The notes under the pieces were generated by a model that saw only the letters and a list, made by a program, of their open reading frames with translations, was not told where the DNA came from and searched no databases. Shown in pieces: positions 1 through 5,980 of a DNA stretch of 6,996 bases (its first letter is position 1; each line of letters starts with the position of its first letter). The stretch spans positions 1 to 6,996 of the forward strand of contig NYXJ01000012.1 of the NCBI GenBank assembly GCA_002685315.1, read 5' to 3'. Source of the stretch: Methanobacteriota archaeon. Its GTDB lineage: Archaea > Thermoplasmatota > Poseidoniia > Poseidoniales > Thalassarchaeaceae. Both the position numbers and the translations under genes were made by a program.

Positions 1-14
1 CTTTTTGGTTGGTT

Positions 15-19
15 GGGAG
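15..19 (+). promoter_or_regulatory. Ribosome-binding site for the TTG-started helicase
   Basis: GGGAG lies 5 nt before TTG 25 and is the best Shine-Dalgarno match near the start of the helicase frame. It favours TTG 25 over TTG 13. No ATG or GTG start is visible in this frame near the N-terminus. Confidence 0.55.
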
Positions 20-24
20 TTACT

Positions 25-1380
25 TTGAATATTGCTAGTGCGCTTATAAAGCAAGTACTTACGTTACAGGATTTCGAAACCTGGAGTTCCGTTCGTAAGG
101 ATTATTTGCCTACAGAGTATCATACTGTGTTTAACACAATTGATAGGCATTATGACAAGTTTCACCACCTACCAACCTTTGAAGACTTGAAGTTTGAGAT
201 ACGCGACTCAGCGACTGTCGAAAAGCTATATGCAATCGAGAGCGTAGAAGTAGACGTAGACGCATTTATGTTGCTACAGTATCTCAAGAACGAGTATACC
301 CAAAAGGAAATCTTAGATTCCCTTGAGGATTATATTGATAATTCCGTAGCTTTTGAAGATGCGGAAGAGTCAGTAGCACACTTACATCAAATCGTTCTAG
401 ATGTCGAAAAGAAAGTCGACCTAGAGTTACCTACAGAGAGTATGCAACGTATTCAACTGTTTGAAAATGATGAAGAGATTGGCAAATATCTGCCCCTCGG
501 TCTAAACACCGAGTACGACTACGAGATACAGTTCTCTCCCAGAGATCTTGTTCTTCTTGGCGGTCGTCGCGGGGCTGGTAAGTCTCTTACCTGTGCTAAT
601 ATTGCTCACACTGTCTTTGAGAGTGGTCGCTCGGCTATGTATTTCACTATTGAGATGGATAGTCGTTCGATTCTTCAGAGAGTGTGTTCTATTGCAACGG
701 GAATACCTTTTTCTCGTCTGCGTACTAAAAATCTTAGTGTAATTGAATGGGAACAAGTAGCGGGTTGGTGGGCTAATCGTTATACGAATGGTCAAGACCG
801 CTTAATGGAATACAAAGAACACAGAGACTTTGAGAAGTTTCATCATAACTTATCGACTACTACTGAGTTACTCCCGACTCAGCAGTTAGATGTAATTTAT
901 GATCCAGGCCTTACTCTGGCAAAAATTAAGGCCGAATTGGACAAGAAAGTGAAAGCTCTTAATGTCGGCGTGATTCTAGTAGACTACATTAACCAAGTGA
1001 AGCGTTCCGCTATCCCATCTCGTTCAGGACAGTATGATTGGACAGAACAAATAGAAGTAAGCAAGGCTTTGAAGAGTATGGCACAAGAGTACGAATGTAC
1101 TGTTATTTCGCCATATCAGACGGATGCTACCGGCGAAGCGCGTTTTGCAAAAGGTATTCTTGATGCAGCCGACGCTGCCTATGCGCTAGAAGCGTATGAG
1201 CACGAAGACAACTGTATCACGTTTAACTGTATGAAAATGCGTTCCGCCGCGCAGCTATCTTTTACATCTAAAATGAACTGGGAAACAATGAAGATTGGCC
1301 CAGAGTCTGCGATGTCACCCGCACAGCGAGAAGCGTCGGAGCACAAGATAGACGAAGATATTGACGATGTCAGCTTCTAA
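25..1380 (+). CDS. DnaB-like replicative DNA helicase (phage)
   Basis: Hexameric 5'-3' helicase expected to unwind the phage fork using ATP. Counting from TTG 25 (451 aa), residues 1 to about 130 form a helical N-terminal domain, followed by a RecA-like motor. Walker A is GGRRGAGKS (179-187), the probable catalytic Glu lies in FTIEMD (E210), Walker B is ILVDY (D320), motif H3 is SPYQTD (362-367), and KMR (404-406) probably carries the arginine finger. The acidic tail ends EDIDDVSF. The frame stays open to the left edge and another TTG occurs at 13, so an upstream start cannot be excluded. TTG 25 is preferred because GGGAG at 15-19 sits 5 nt before it and the protein then begins MNIASALIKQ, as I recall for related phage helicases. 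No fused primase domain is present. Sixteen of 20 Arg codons are CGN, unlike the primase downstream. The family call is firm; the start is less certain. Confidence 0.93.
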   Translation: MNIASALIKQVLTLQDFETWSSVRKDYLPTEYHTVFNTIDRHYDKFHHLPTFEDLKFEIRDSATVEKLYAIESVEVDVDAFMLLQYLKNEYTQKEILDSLEDYIDNSVAFEDAEESVAHLHQIVLDVEKKVDLELPTESMQRIQLFENDEEIGKYLPLGLNTEYDYEIQFSPRDLVLLGGRRGAGKSLTCANIAHTVFESGRSAMYFTIEMDSRSILQRVCSIATGIPFSRLRTKNLSVIEWEQVAGWWANRYTNGQDRLMEYKEHRDFEKFHHNLSTTTELLPTQQLDVIYDPGLTLAKIKAELDKKVKALNVGVILVDYINQVKRSAIPSRSGQYDWTEQIEVSKALKSMAQEYECTVISPYQTDATGEARFAKGILDAADAAYALEAYEHEDNCITFNCMKMRSAAQLSFTSKMNWETMKIGPESAMSPAQREASEHKIDEDIDDVSF

Positions 1381-1387
1381 ATAGTTC

Positions 1388-1416
1388 TTGACTTTTCCAG
1401 CTGAATCGAGTATAAT
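1388..1416 (+). promoter_or_regulatory. Strong sigma70-type promoter
   Basis: TTGACT (1388-1393) and TATAAT (1411-1416) are separated by exactly 17 bp. The -35 matches the consensus at five of six positions and the -10 at all six. Transcription would start near 1423, leaving a leader of about 20 nt before the 99-aa gene. This is the only sizeable intergenic gap in the window and the promoter could drive all six genes downstream. The -10 lies within the 11-bp palindrome GTATAATATAC (1410-1420), and AATCGAG occurs at 1404-1410 and again at 1429-1435. No terminator hairpin is visible after the helicase, so read-through from upstream is also likely. Confidence 0.85.
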
Positions 1417-1432
1417 ATACATTCTCACAATC

Positions 1433-1439
1433 GAGGAAG
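1433..1439 (+). promoter_or_regulatory. Ribosome-binding site of the 99-aa gene
   Basis: GAGGAAG contains a GAGG core 6 nt before ATG 1443. It supports that start over the in-frame ATG at 1461, whose only purine stretch (GGAAG, 1455-1459) ends just 1 nt before the codon. Confidence 0.65.
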
Positions 1440-1442
1440 CAT

Positions 1443-1742
1443 ATGATTATTCATGGAAGTATGTCACACACTACTTCAGGTAGACGGAAGAAGCGCGTGT
1501 ACAAGAAAAGAGCCAAGCCACCCTTTGTTCCTATGAAACTCAAACCAGACAGTGTATTTGTTAAAGATCCTGTATGGAAGAACAACAAGTCTGCCCCATT
1601 TATACCAGCATCAGAGATGCAAGCAGACCCTGACAGAGAGTTCAAAAGAGATATTAGTAGTAATTATACGATAAGTATTCCTTACAACAAGGGTACATAT
1701 CAAGTTATTCCTAATGATGACATCACACATATCGGTAAGTAA
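1443..1742 (+). CDS. Small basic protein of unknown function between helicase and primase
   Basis: A 99-aa protein that I cannot assign to a characterised family. The N-terminal third is strongly basic (RRKKR at 14-18 and KKR at 21-23), which would suit nucleic-acid binding. Two similar short segments follow, PPFVPMKLK (26-34) and APFIPASEM (51-59), then an acidic patch (DPDRE, 62-66) and a C-terminal part rich in Thr, Ile and Tyr that could form beta strands. There is no cysteine, signal peptide or membrane segment. It is the first gene after the strong promoter, has a good ribosome-binding site, and its stop codon abuts the primase ATG, so the two are probably translationally coupled. I recall similar small proteins beside replicative helicases in marine viral genomes, without known function. 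A role as helicase loader or primase-helicase adaptor is inferred from position only. Confidence 0.8.
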   Translation: MIIHGSMSHTTSGRRKKRVYKKRAKPPFVPMKLKPDSVFVKDPVWKNNKSAPFIPASEMQADPDREFKRDISSNYTISIPYNKGTYQVIPNDDITHIGK

Positions 1743-2570
1743 ATGAACGTAGAAGAATTACTCAATCAGAAGCAAGTACCCTTTACTCCTAAAGGTAAAG
1801 ACTTTGTTGTCAAGTGCTTGAATCCTGAGCATGATGACAGCAATCCTAGCATGAGAATTGACCAGATTGATGGTAGATTCAATTGCTTTGCTTGTGGTTA
1901 CAAAGGTAATTTGTTTACATTCTTTGGAGAAGCAGCCTCTGGATTTCAGCTCAAGAGAGAAACAATGAAGCGTAAAATTCAGGAGAAGAAAGCAGAGTCT
2001 GTCGGCCTCTCCTTCCCTCACAACCATATGCCTTATGTGGGCAATTGGAGAAATATCACGCCTAAAACTTATAGAAAGTTTGAAGCGTTTGAACACACAG
2101 ACTCAGATTATATTAGTAGGATTAACTTTCCTATTAGAAATATCTCTGGAAAGATAGTAGCTTTTCAAGGTAGGCATACTGCTAATGGTATTCCTAAGTA
2201 CAAGTTTACACCACCAGGAGCAAAGCTGCCCTTGTTTCCACAGGTATTTCCCCTACTGGGAGAAATAATTCTAGTAGAAGGTATTTATGATGTAATCAAC
2301 CTACATGATAAAGGACTAGAAAATGCAGTGTGCTGTTTCGGCACAAACAATATCAATGAAGATAAACTAAGAATGCTTTCTATGCAAGGCTGTTCTAAGA
2401 TAGCTATCTTCTTTGATGGTGACGAAGCAGGTCAGAATGCTGCACAAAACATCAAGGTAATGTGCGAGAAAGTTGGTCTCATATCTAGGAATGTCAATCT
2501 AAAAGACACTGACCCTGGAGCACTTACACAATCTCAAGTAACTGGACTAAAGAGAAAATTATATGCCTAA
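1743..2570 (+). CDS. DnaG-type DNA primase with CHC2 zinc finger and TOPRIM domain
   Basis: Makes the short RNA primers from which the phage polymerase starts synthesis. The 275-aa protein has an N-terminal CHC2-type zinc finger with ligands C25, H30, C48 and C51, a linker of about 70 residues, and a TOPRIM catalytic core. The core shows FPIRNISGKIVAFQGR (129-144), the conserved ILVEGIYD glutamate (E179) and the metal-binding FFDGDEAG (D225, D227), with a late DTDPG motif (256-260). It is less than half the length of cellular DnaG and lacks the C-terminal helicase-binding domain, so any contact with the helicase needs another surface or an adaptor. ATG 1743 follows the upstream stop directly, with only a weak GGTAAG before it. 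The end overlaps the polymerase start by 8 nt. Eleven of 12 Arg codons are AGA or AGG. Confidence 0.93.
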   Translation: MNVEELLNQKQVPFTPKGKDFVVKCLNPEHDDSNPSMRIDQIDGRFNCFACGYKGNLFTFFGEAASGFQLKRETMKRKIQEKKAESVGLSFPHNHMPYVGNWRNITPKTYRKFEAFEHTDSDYISRINFPIRNISGKIVAFQGRHTANGIPKYKFTPPGAKLPLFPQVFPLLGEIILVEGIYDVINLHDKGLENAVCCFGTNNINEDKLRMLSMQGCSKIAIFFDGDEAGQNAAQNIKVMCEKVGLISRNVNLKDTDPGALTQSQVTGLKRKLYA

Positions 2571-4842
2571 AGTTGCATTAGTAGAAACTAAATCAAGTCG
2601 TACAGACTTTGAAAAAGAATTTGAAGGAGCTTTTCAGTTTGATCAGTATCAACTGTGTTCCGATCCCACAATTAAAAAAGTATTGAAAAAAGACTGTGAC
2701 ATCACTATAGATACAGATGCCTATGACTGGATTGTCCTAGTAGGTAGTGATGCACTGAAATACTTTACAAAAATTAACTCAGTCACGGAATATTCTGGTA
2801 AGAAAGTAGAAGGTAAATTCCTGCCTGTGATTAACCCAGCTATGCTTGCCTTCAAGCCAGAAGCTCGCAAGACGTGGGAATCCTCCAAAGATAGTATTAT
2901 AGCCTATATCAATGGTGAGATAGAAGATATAATCATTGATGAAACCATCGCTAGAGGTATACAAGACACTGAAGAAGCTAAGAAGTGGATTCAAGGTGCT
3001 CTAGATTTTGATGGTCATGACTTAATTGCTCTTGACTCAGAGACTACTGGTCTATACCCTCGCAACGGTCACGTTATCGGCATCTCTATGTCGTATGACG
3101 GTCTCAGCGGGGTCTACATAGACACAGAGTGTTTTGACGAAGAGATAGAAGATATGCTACGCGAATTATTCCTAAATCGCACAGTTATCTTCCACAACTC
3201 GAAGTTCGACTTAGCGTTCTTCCAGTATCACTTTAACTTCGTTTTTCCTAAATTCGAAGATACTATGTTACTGCATTATCTAATTGATGAAAATCCTGGT
3301 GGGCATGGCCTCAAGCAGTTAGCTATTAAGTTCACACCCTACGGTGATTACGAAAAGCCTATGTATGATTGGATAGATCAACATAAGCGAGCTAATGGTT
3401 TGAACCAAGCAAGTTTCACTTGGGACATGATTCCATTCGATACTATGAAAACTTACGCAGCTATGGATGCTGTCTGTACTTTTGCTCTGTTTGAAAAATT
3501 TGTAAAAATTAAGCAAAACCCTAAGCTAAAGTGGGTATACGATAATATTCTTATTCCGGGTGTTAGATTTCTTCTAACCACTCAGGATAATGGTGTTCCG
3601 TTTGACCCGTCACGCTTGTCTATTGCTCAGGAGCTTATGCAGGACAACATCGATGTTGCTGTCGAGGAACTTTACAAAGTACCAGAAATTAGTAAGTTTG
3701 AATCTGCACAGGGTAAGCCCTTCAATGCAAACAGTACAGTACAGCTTCGTGCACTTCTTTTTGACTATATTGGCTTACAGCCTACAGGCAAGAAGACTGG
3801 CACAGGTGCTAACTCTACTGATGCGGAAGTTCTGGAAGAACTAAGTAGAAAACATCCAGTACCCAAGCACATCCTTGAGATACGACAGAAGTCTAAAATC
3901 AAGAATACTTACTTAGATAAGATTATTCCGCAGCTTGATAGAGATAACAGACTGCGTACTAATTTCAATCTTCATGGAACTACCAGTGGTCGCTTGTCGT
4001 CTTCTGGTAAGTTAAATATGCAACAGTTACCTCGTGATAATCCTATTGTTAAGGGTTGTATCAAAGCAGCTCCTGGTAATAAGATTGTCGCAATGGACTT
4101 AACTACAGCAGAGGTATATGTTGCCGCTGTTCTAGCTAAAGATGAAGCACTGATGGATGTATTCCGTTCCGGCGGTAACTTCCACAGTAACATTGCACAT
4201 AGAGTATTTAGACTACCCTGTGAAGCAGAAGAAGTTGCAGAGCTATATCCAATGCAAAGACAAGCGGCGAAAGCTGTAACCTTTGGTATTATGTACGGCG
4301 CTGGAGCTAATAAGATTTCACAGCAAGTAACAGCAGACTCAGGCAAGCCCTTTAGTCGCAATGAAGCACAAGAAGTTATTGACGATTACTTCAAGTCTTT
4401 CCATAAGCTCAAAGCATGGTTAGAACAGAATCAAAAGTCAATAGAAGTAAATGGATTTATCTATAGTTACTTTGGTCGCAAACGCAGACTACCTAATGTT
4501 GCTTCAGAGGACAAAGGTATTAAGAGTCATAGTATTAGATCAGGACTAAACTTTTTAGTACAGTCTCCTGCATCTGATATTAACCTACTAGGTGGTATTG
4601 ATATGTCAGAATATATTCGTGTAAACAAGATGGGTGCTCGCATCTTTGCTCTTGTTCATGACTCTATTCTAGCTGAAGTACCCGAGGATGAGATAGAACA
4701 CTACTCCGATAAGCTAAGACAGTTTATCCAAATGGATCGTGGTGTTAGTATCCCAGGAGCTCCCGTAGGCTGCGACTTTGATGTGCATGAAGACTACTCT
4801 CTAGGTAAATTTGAGAAACAGTATGGTAGTTACTTACTCTAA
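2563..4842 (+). CDS. Family A (Pol I-like) DNA polymerase with 3'-5' exonuclease
   Basis: The probable replicative polymerase, 759 aa. Residues 1 to about 125 are not a 5'-3' nuclease; residues 55-118 resemble the C-terminal half of a uracil-DNA glycosylase fold. The proofreading domain has DSETTG (D158, E160), HNSKFD (N212, D216) and YAAMD (Y298, D302), so all metal ligands are present. The polymerase domain shows TSGRLSSSGKLNMQQLP (474-490), motif A as DLTTAEVY (D512, E517), motif B as RQAAKAVTFGIMYG (R566, K570, F574, Y578) and motif C as VHDS (H699, D700). Motif A departs from the usual DYSQIELR, but the catalytic Asp and steric-gate Glu are kept. Phe574 corresponds to E. coli F762. AAAGAGA (2549-2555) provides a ribosome-binding site within the end of the primase gene. 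Arg codons are mixed (19 CGN, 11 AGA). Confidence 0.95.
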   Translation: MPKVALVETKSSRTDFEKEFEGAFQFDQYQLCSDPTIKKVLKKDCDITIDTDAYDWIVLVGSDALKYFTKINSVTEYSGKKVEGKFLPVINPAMLAFKPEARKTWESSKDSIIAYINGEIEDIIIDETIARGIQDTEEAKKWIQGALDFDGHDLIALDSETTGLYPRNGHVIGISMSYDGLSGVYIDTECFDEEIEDMLRELFLNRTVIFHNSKFDLAFFQYHFNFVFPKFEDTMLLHYLIDENPGGHGLKQLAIKFTPYGDYEKPMYDWIDQHKRANGLNQASFTWDMIPFDTMKTYAAMDAVCTFALFEKFVKIKQNPKLKWVYDNILIPGVRFLLTTQDNGVPFDPSRLSIAQELMQDNIDVAVEELYKVPEISKFESAQGKPFNANSTVQLRALLFDYIGLQPTGKKTGTGANSTDAEVLEELSRKHPVPKHILEIRQKSKIKNTYLDKIIPQLDRDNRLRTNFNLHGTTSGRLSSSGKLNMQQLPRDNPIVKGCIKAAPGNKIVAMDLTTAEVYVAAVLAKDEALMDVFRSGGNFHSNIAHRVFRLPCEAEEVAELYPMQRQAAKAVTFGIMYGAGANKISQQVTADSGKPFSRNEAQEVIDDYFKSFHKLKAWLEQNQKSIEVNGFIYSYFGRKRRLPNVASEDKGIKSHSIRSGLNFLVQSPASDINLLGGIDMSEYIRVNKMGARIFALVHDSILAEVPEDEIEHYSDKLRQFIQMDRGVSIPGAPVGCDFDVHEDYSLGKFEKQYGSYLL

Positions 4843-5317
4843 CCTTCATAAAGTAGTATTCCCTGTATTCCCTATAGGATCTAGTAACTGGAGTCAATCT
4901 GACGGTTTATTGTACTTAGATAACGAAATCTTAGACGATAAAAACATGTCTGGAAAGACTCTGGGAGCTAGAAGGATACAGACTCCCTTCCACTCCTTGT
5001 ACACACTTAAAAAGTGCATAGAAACTCCCGTAGGAGTAATAAAGCAGTCCAAAAGTACTTTTATAGATAATAATGGTACTCCATTTATATATTCTAAGAC
5101 TAGATTCTTACCTTTAAGGTATCATAAGATAGAAAGAATAGTACGAAAAGGAACTGCTTCATTGCTATGGCTAAAAGGTATATCTTACCCTTTTACTGTA
5201 CTTCGTCCGCCCTTACTAGAGTTTAGTTGGGCGGGTATTTTACATTTTAATAATGCTCCCTGGGCATTGTACGAGTACTCAGAAGATAAAAAGTCTGACA
5301 CTCGAAGAAAAGTATAA
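4823..5317 (+). CDS. Conserved-looking phage protein of unknown function
   Basis: A 164-aa protein without a recognisable catalytic motif. It is rich in aromatic and beta-forming residues: NWSQSDGLLYLD (22-33), FIDNNGTPFIY (80-90), SYPFTVLRPP (121-130), WAGILHF (136-142) and APWALYEYSE (145-154), followed by a charged tail (DKKSDTRRKV). It has a single cysteine (C65) and no signal peptide or membrane helix. I recall similar proteins next to polymerase genes of marine phages, but know of no function. ATG 4823 is chosen: GAGAAA (4813-4818) precedes it and it overlaps the polymerase end by 20 nt. A TTG at 4811 in the same frame would add four residues. Its stop lies 3 nt before the PhoH gene. 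The codons for residues 129-138 also form a strong hairpin. Its place between polymerase and PhoH suggests a replication or nucleotide-related role, which is inference. Confidence 0.82.
   Translation: MVVTYSNLHKVVFPVFPIGSSNWSQSDGLLYLDNEILDDKNMSGKTLGARRIQTPFHSLYTLKKCIETPVGVIKQSKSTFIDNNGTPFIYSKTRFLPLRYHKIERIVRKGTASLLWLKGISYPFTVLRPPLLEFSWAGILHFNNAPWALYEYSEDKKSDTRRKV
5207..5234 (+). other. Intragenic GC-rich hairpin, possible attenuator or RNA processing site
   Basis: CCGCCC (5207-5212) pairs perfectly with GGGCGG (5229-5234). Inside it ACTA (5215-5218) pairs with TAGT (5224-5227) around a GAGTT loop. The outer stem is unusually GC-rich for this AT-rich region and is followed by a T-rich run (TATTTTAC, 5236-5243). 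The shape recalls a Rho-independent terminator, but the T-run is interrupted and the hairpin lies within the 164-aa gene, about 85 nt before phoH. It could attenuate transcription, stabilise the RNA or be a by-product of the protein sequence. Confidence 0.4.
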
Positions 5318-5320
5318 ATT

Positions 5321-5980
5321 ATGGCTAAAAATAGAAGAACTCTTGCTGGAGCAAGTCTAACCCTACAAGAAATTGAACCGCTTACACAAAACCAGTTGCT
5401 GGCTTTTGATAGCGACAAGCACCTCTTACTTCACGGAGTAGCAGGCACAGGAAAGACTTTTATTTCCTGTTATCTTGCTTTCGATGATATGATAAAAGGA
5501 TATTACAACAACTTAGTAATATTAAGAAGTGCAGTACCTACTAGAGATATAGGCTTTCTTCCAGGAAACGAAAAAGAGAAAAGCGCAATATATGAAGCAC
5601 CTTATAAAGACATAGCTGTAGAGCTATTCAGCAGAGGAGATGCTTACGAGATATTAAAACAAAAAAGTATAGTTCATTTTATGACTACATCTTTTATTCG
5701 GGGTATTACCCTAAGAGATGCAGTAATAATTATTGATGAGTGTCAAAATATGACTTTTCATGAATTAGACTCAATTATTACTAGAGTAGGAGAGAATTGT
5801 AGAGTTATCTTTTGTGGTGACTTCAGACAATCCGACCTGGGTAAGAATGGACTAGAAGAGTTTGTTTCTGTGCTAAAAAGAATGGAATCTTTTGACTTGA
5901 TTGATTTTGAGATTAAAGATATTGTAAGAAGCGACTTTGTAAAGAGTTATATAACTGCAAAAACAGAATTGGGATTATAA
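5321..5980 (+). CDS. phoH: PhoH-like P-loop ATPase
   Basis: A cytoplasmic ATP-binding protein of the PhoH family, 219 aa. Walker A is GVAGTGKT (39-46, K45), Walker B is VIIIDECQNMT (135-145, D139 and E140), the sensor region is CGDFRQSD (165-172) and a C-terminal DIVRSD (200-205) probably carries the arginine finger. The segment SIVHFMTTSFIRG (116-128) is also typical. It is shorter than E. coli PhoH (about 350 aa), as is usual for phage versions, and ends soon after the core. The biological role of phage PhoH proteins is not settled; proposals include phosphate-stress and RNA-related functions. The start is 3 nt after the previous stop with only a weak GAAGAAAAG (5304-5312) upstream, so translation is probably coupled. 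Eleven of 12 Arg codons are AGA. Confidence 0.92.
   Translation: MAKNRRTLAGASLTLQEIEPLTQNQLLAFDSDKHLLLHGVAGTGKTFISCYLAFDDMIKGYYNNLVILRSAVPTRDIGFLPGNEKEKSAIYEAPYKDIAVELFSRGDAYEILKQKSIVHFMTTSFIRGITLRDAVIIIDECQNMTFHELDSIITRVGENCRVIFCGDFRQSDLGKNGLEEFVSVLKRMESFDLIDFEIKDIVRSDFVKSYITAKTELGL

Noticed and set aside
548..742. 64-aa hydrophobic + strand frame inside the helicase gene
   Set aside because: It overlaps the Walker A region in another frame; the hydrophobicity is a frame artefact of T-rich second positions.
1381..1442. Terminator after the helicase gene
   Set aside because: No stem followed by a T-run is visible; the inverted repeats found there are part of the promoter.
1461..1463. Internal ATG as the start of the 99-aa protein
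   Set aside because: The purine stretch before it is only 1 nt away, whereas ATG 1443 has GAGG at 6 nt. It remains possible if homologues begin with MSHTTSG.
1758..2096. 112-aa open frame on the minus strand opposite the primase
   Set aside because: It mirrors the zinc-finger coding region and has no independent support.
3972..4361. 129-aa open frame on the minus strand inside the polymerase gene
   Set aside because: It lies wholly opposite the conserved motif A and motif B region, has no recognisable domain or ribosome-binding site, and all real genes run on the + strand.
4811..4822. Upstream TTG start for the 164-aa protein
   Set aside because: ATG 4823 has GAGAAA at a suitable distance and gives a natural N-terminus; the TTG would itself consume that ribosome-binding site.
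5004..5037. Two small stem-loops (CACTT/AAGTG and ACTCC/GGAGT)
   Set aside because: Stems of 5 bp are expected by chance at this length, and neither is followed by a T-run.
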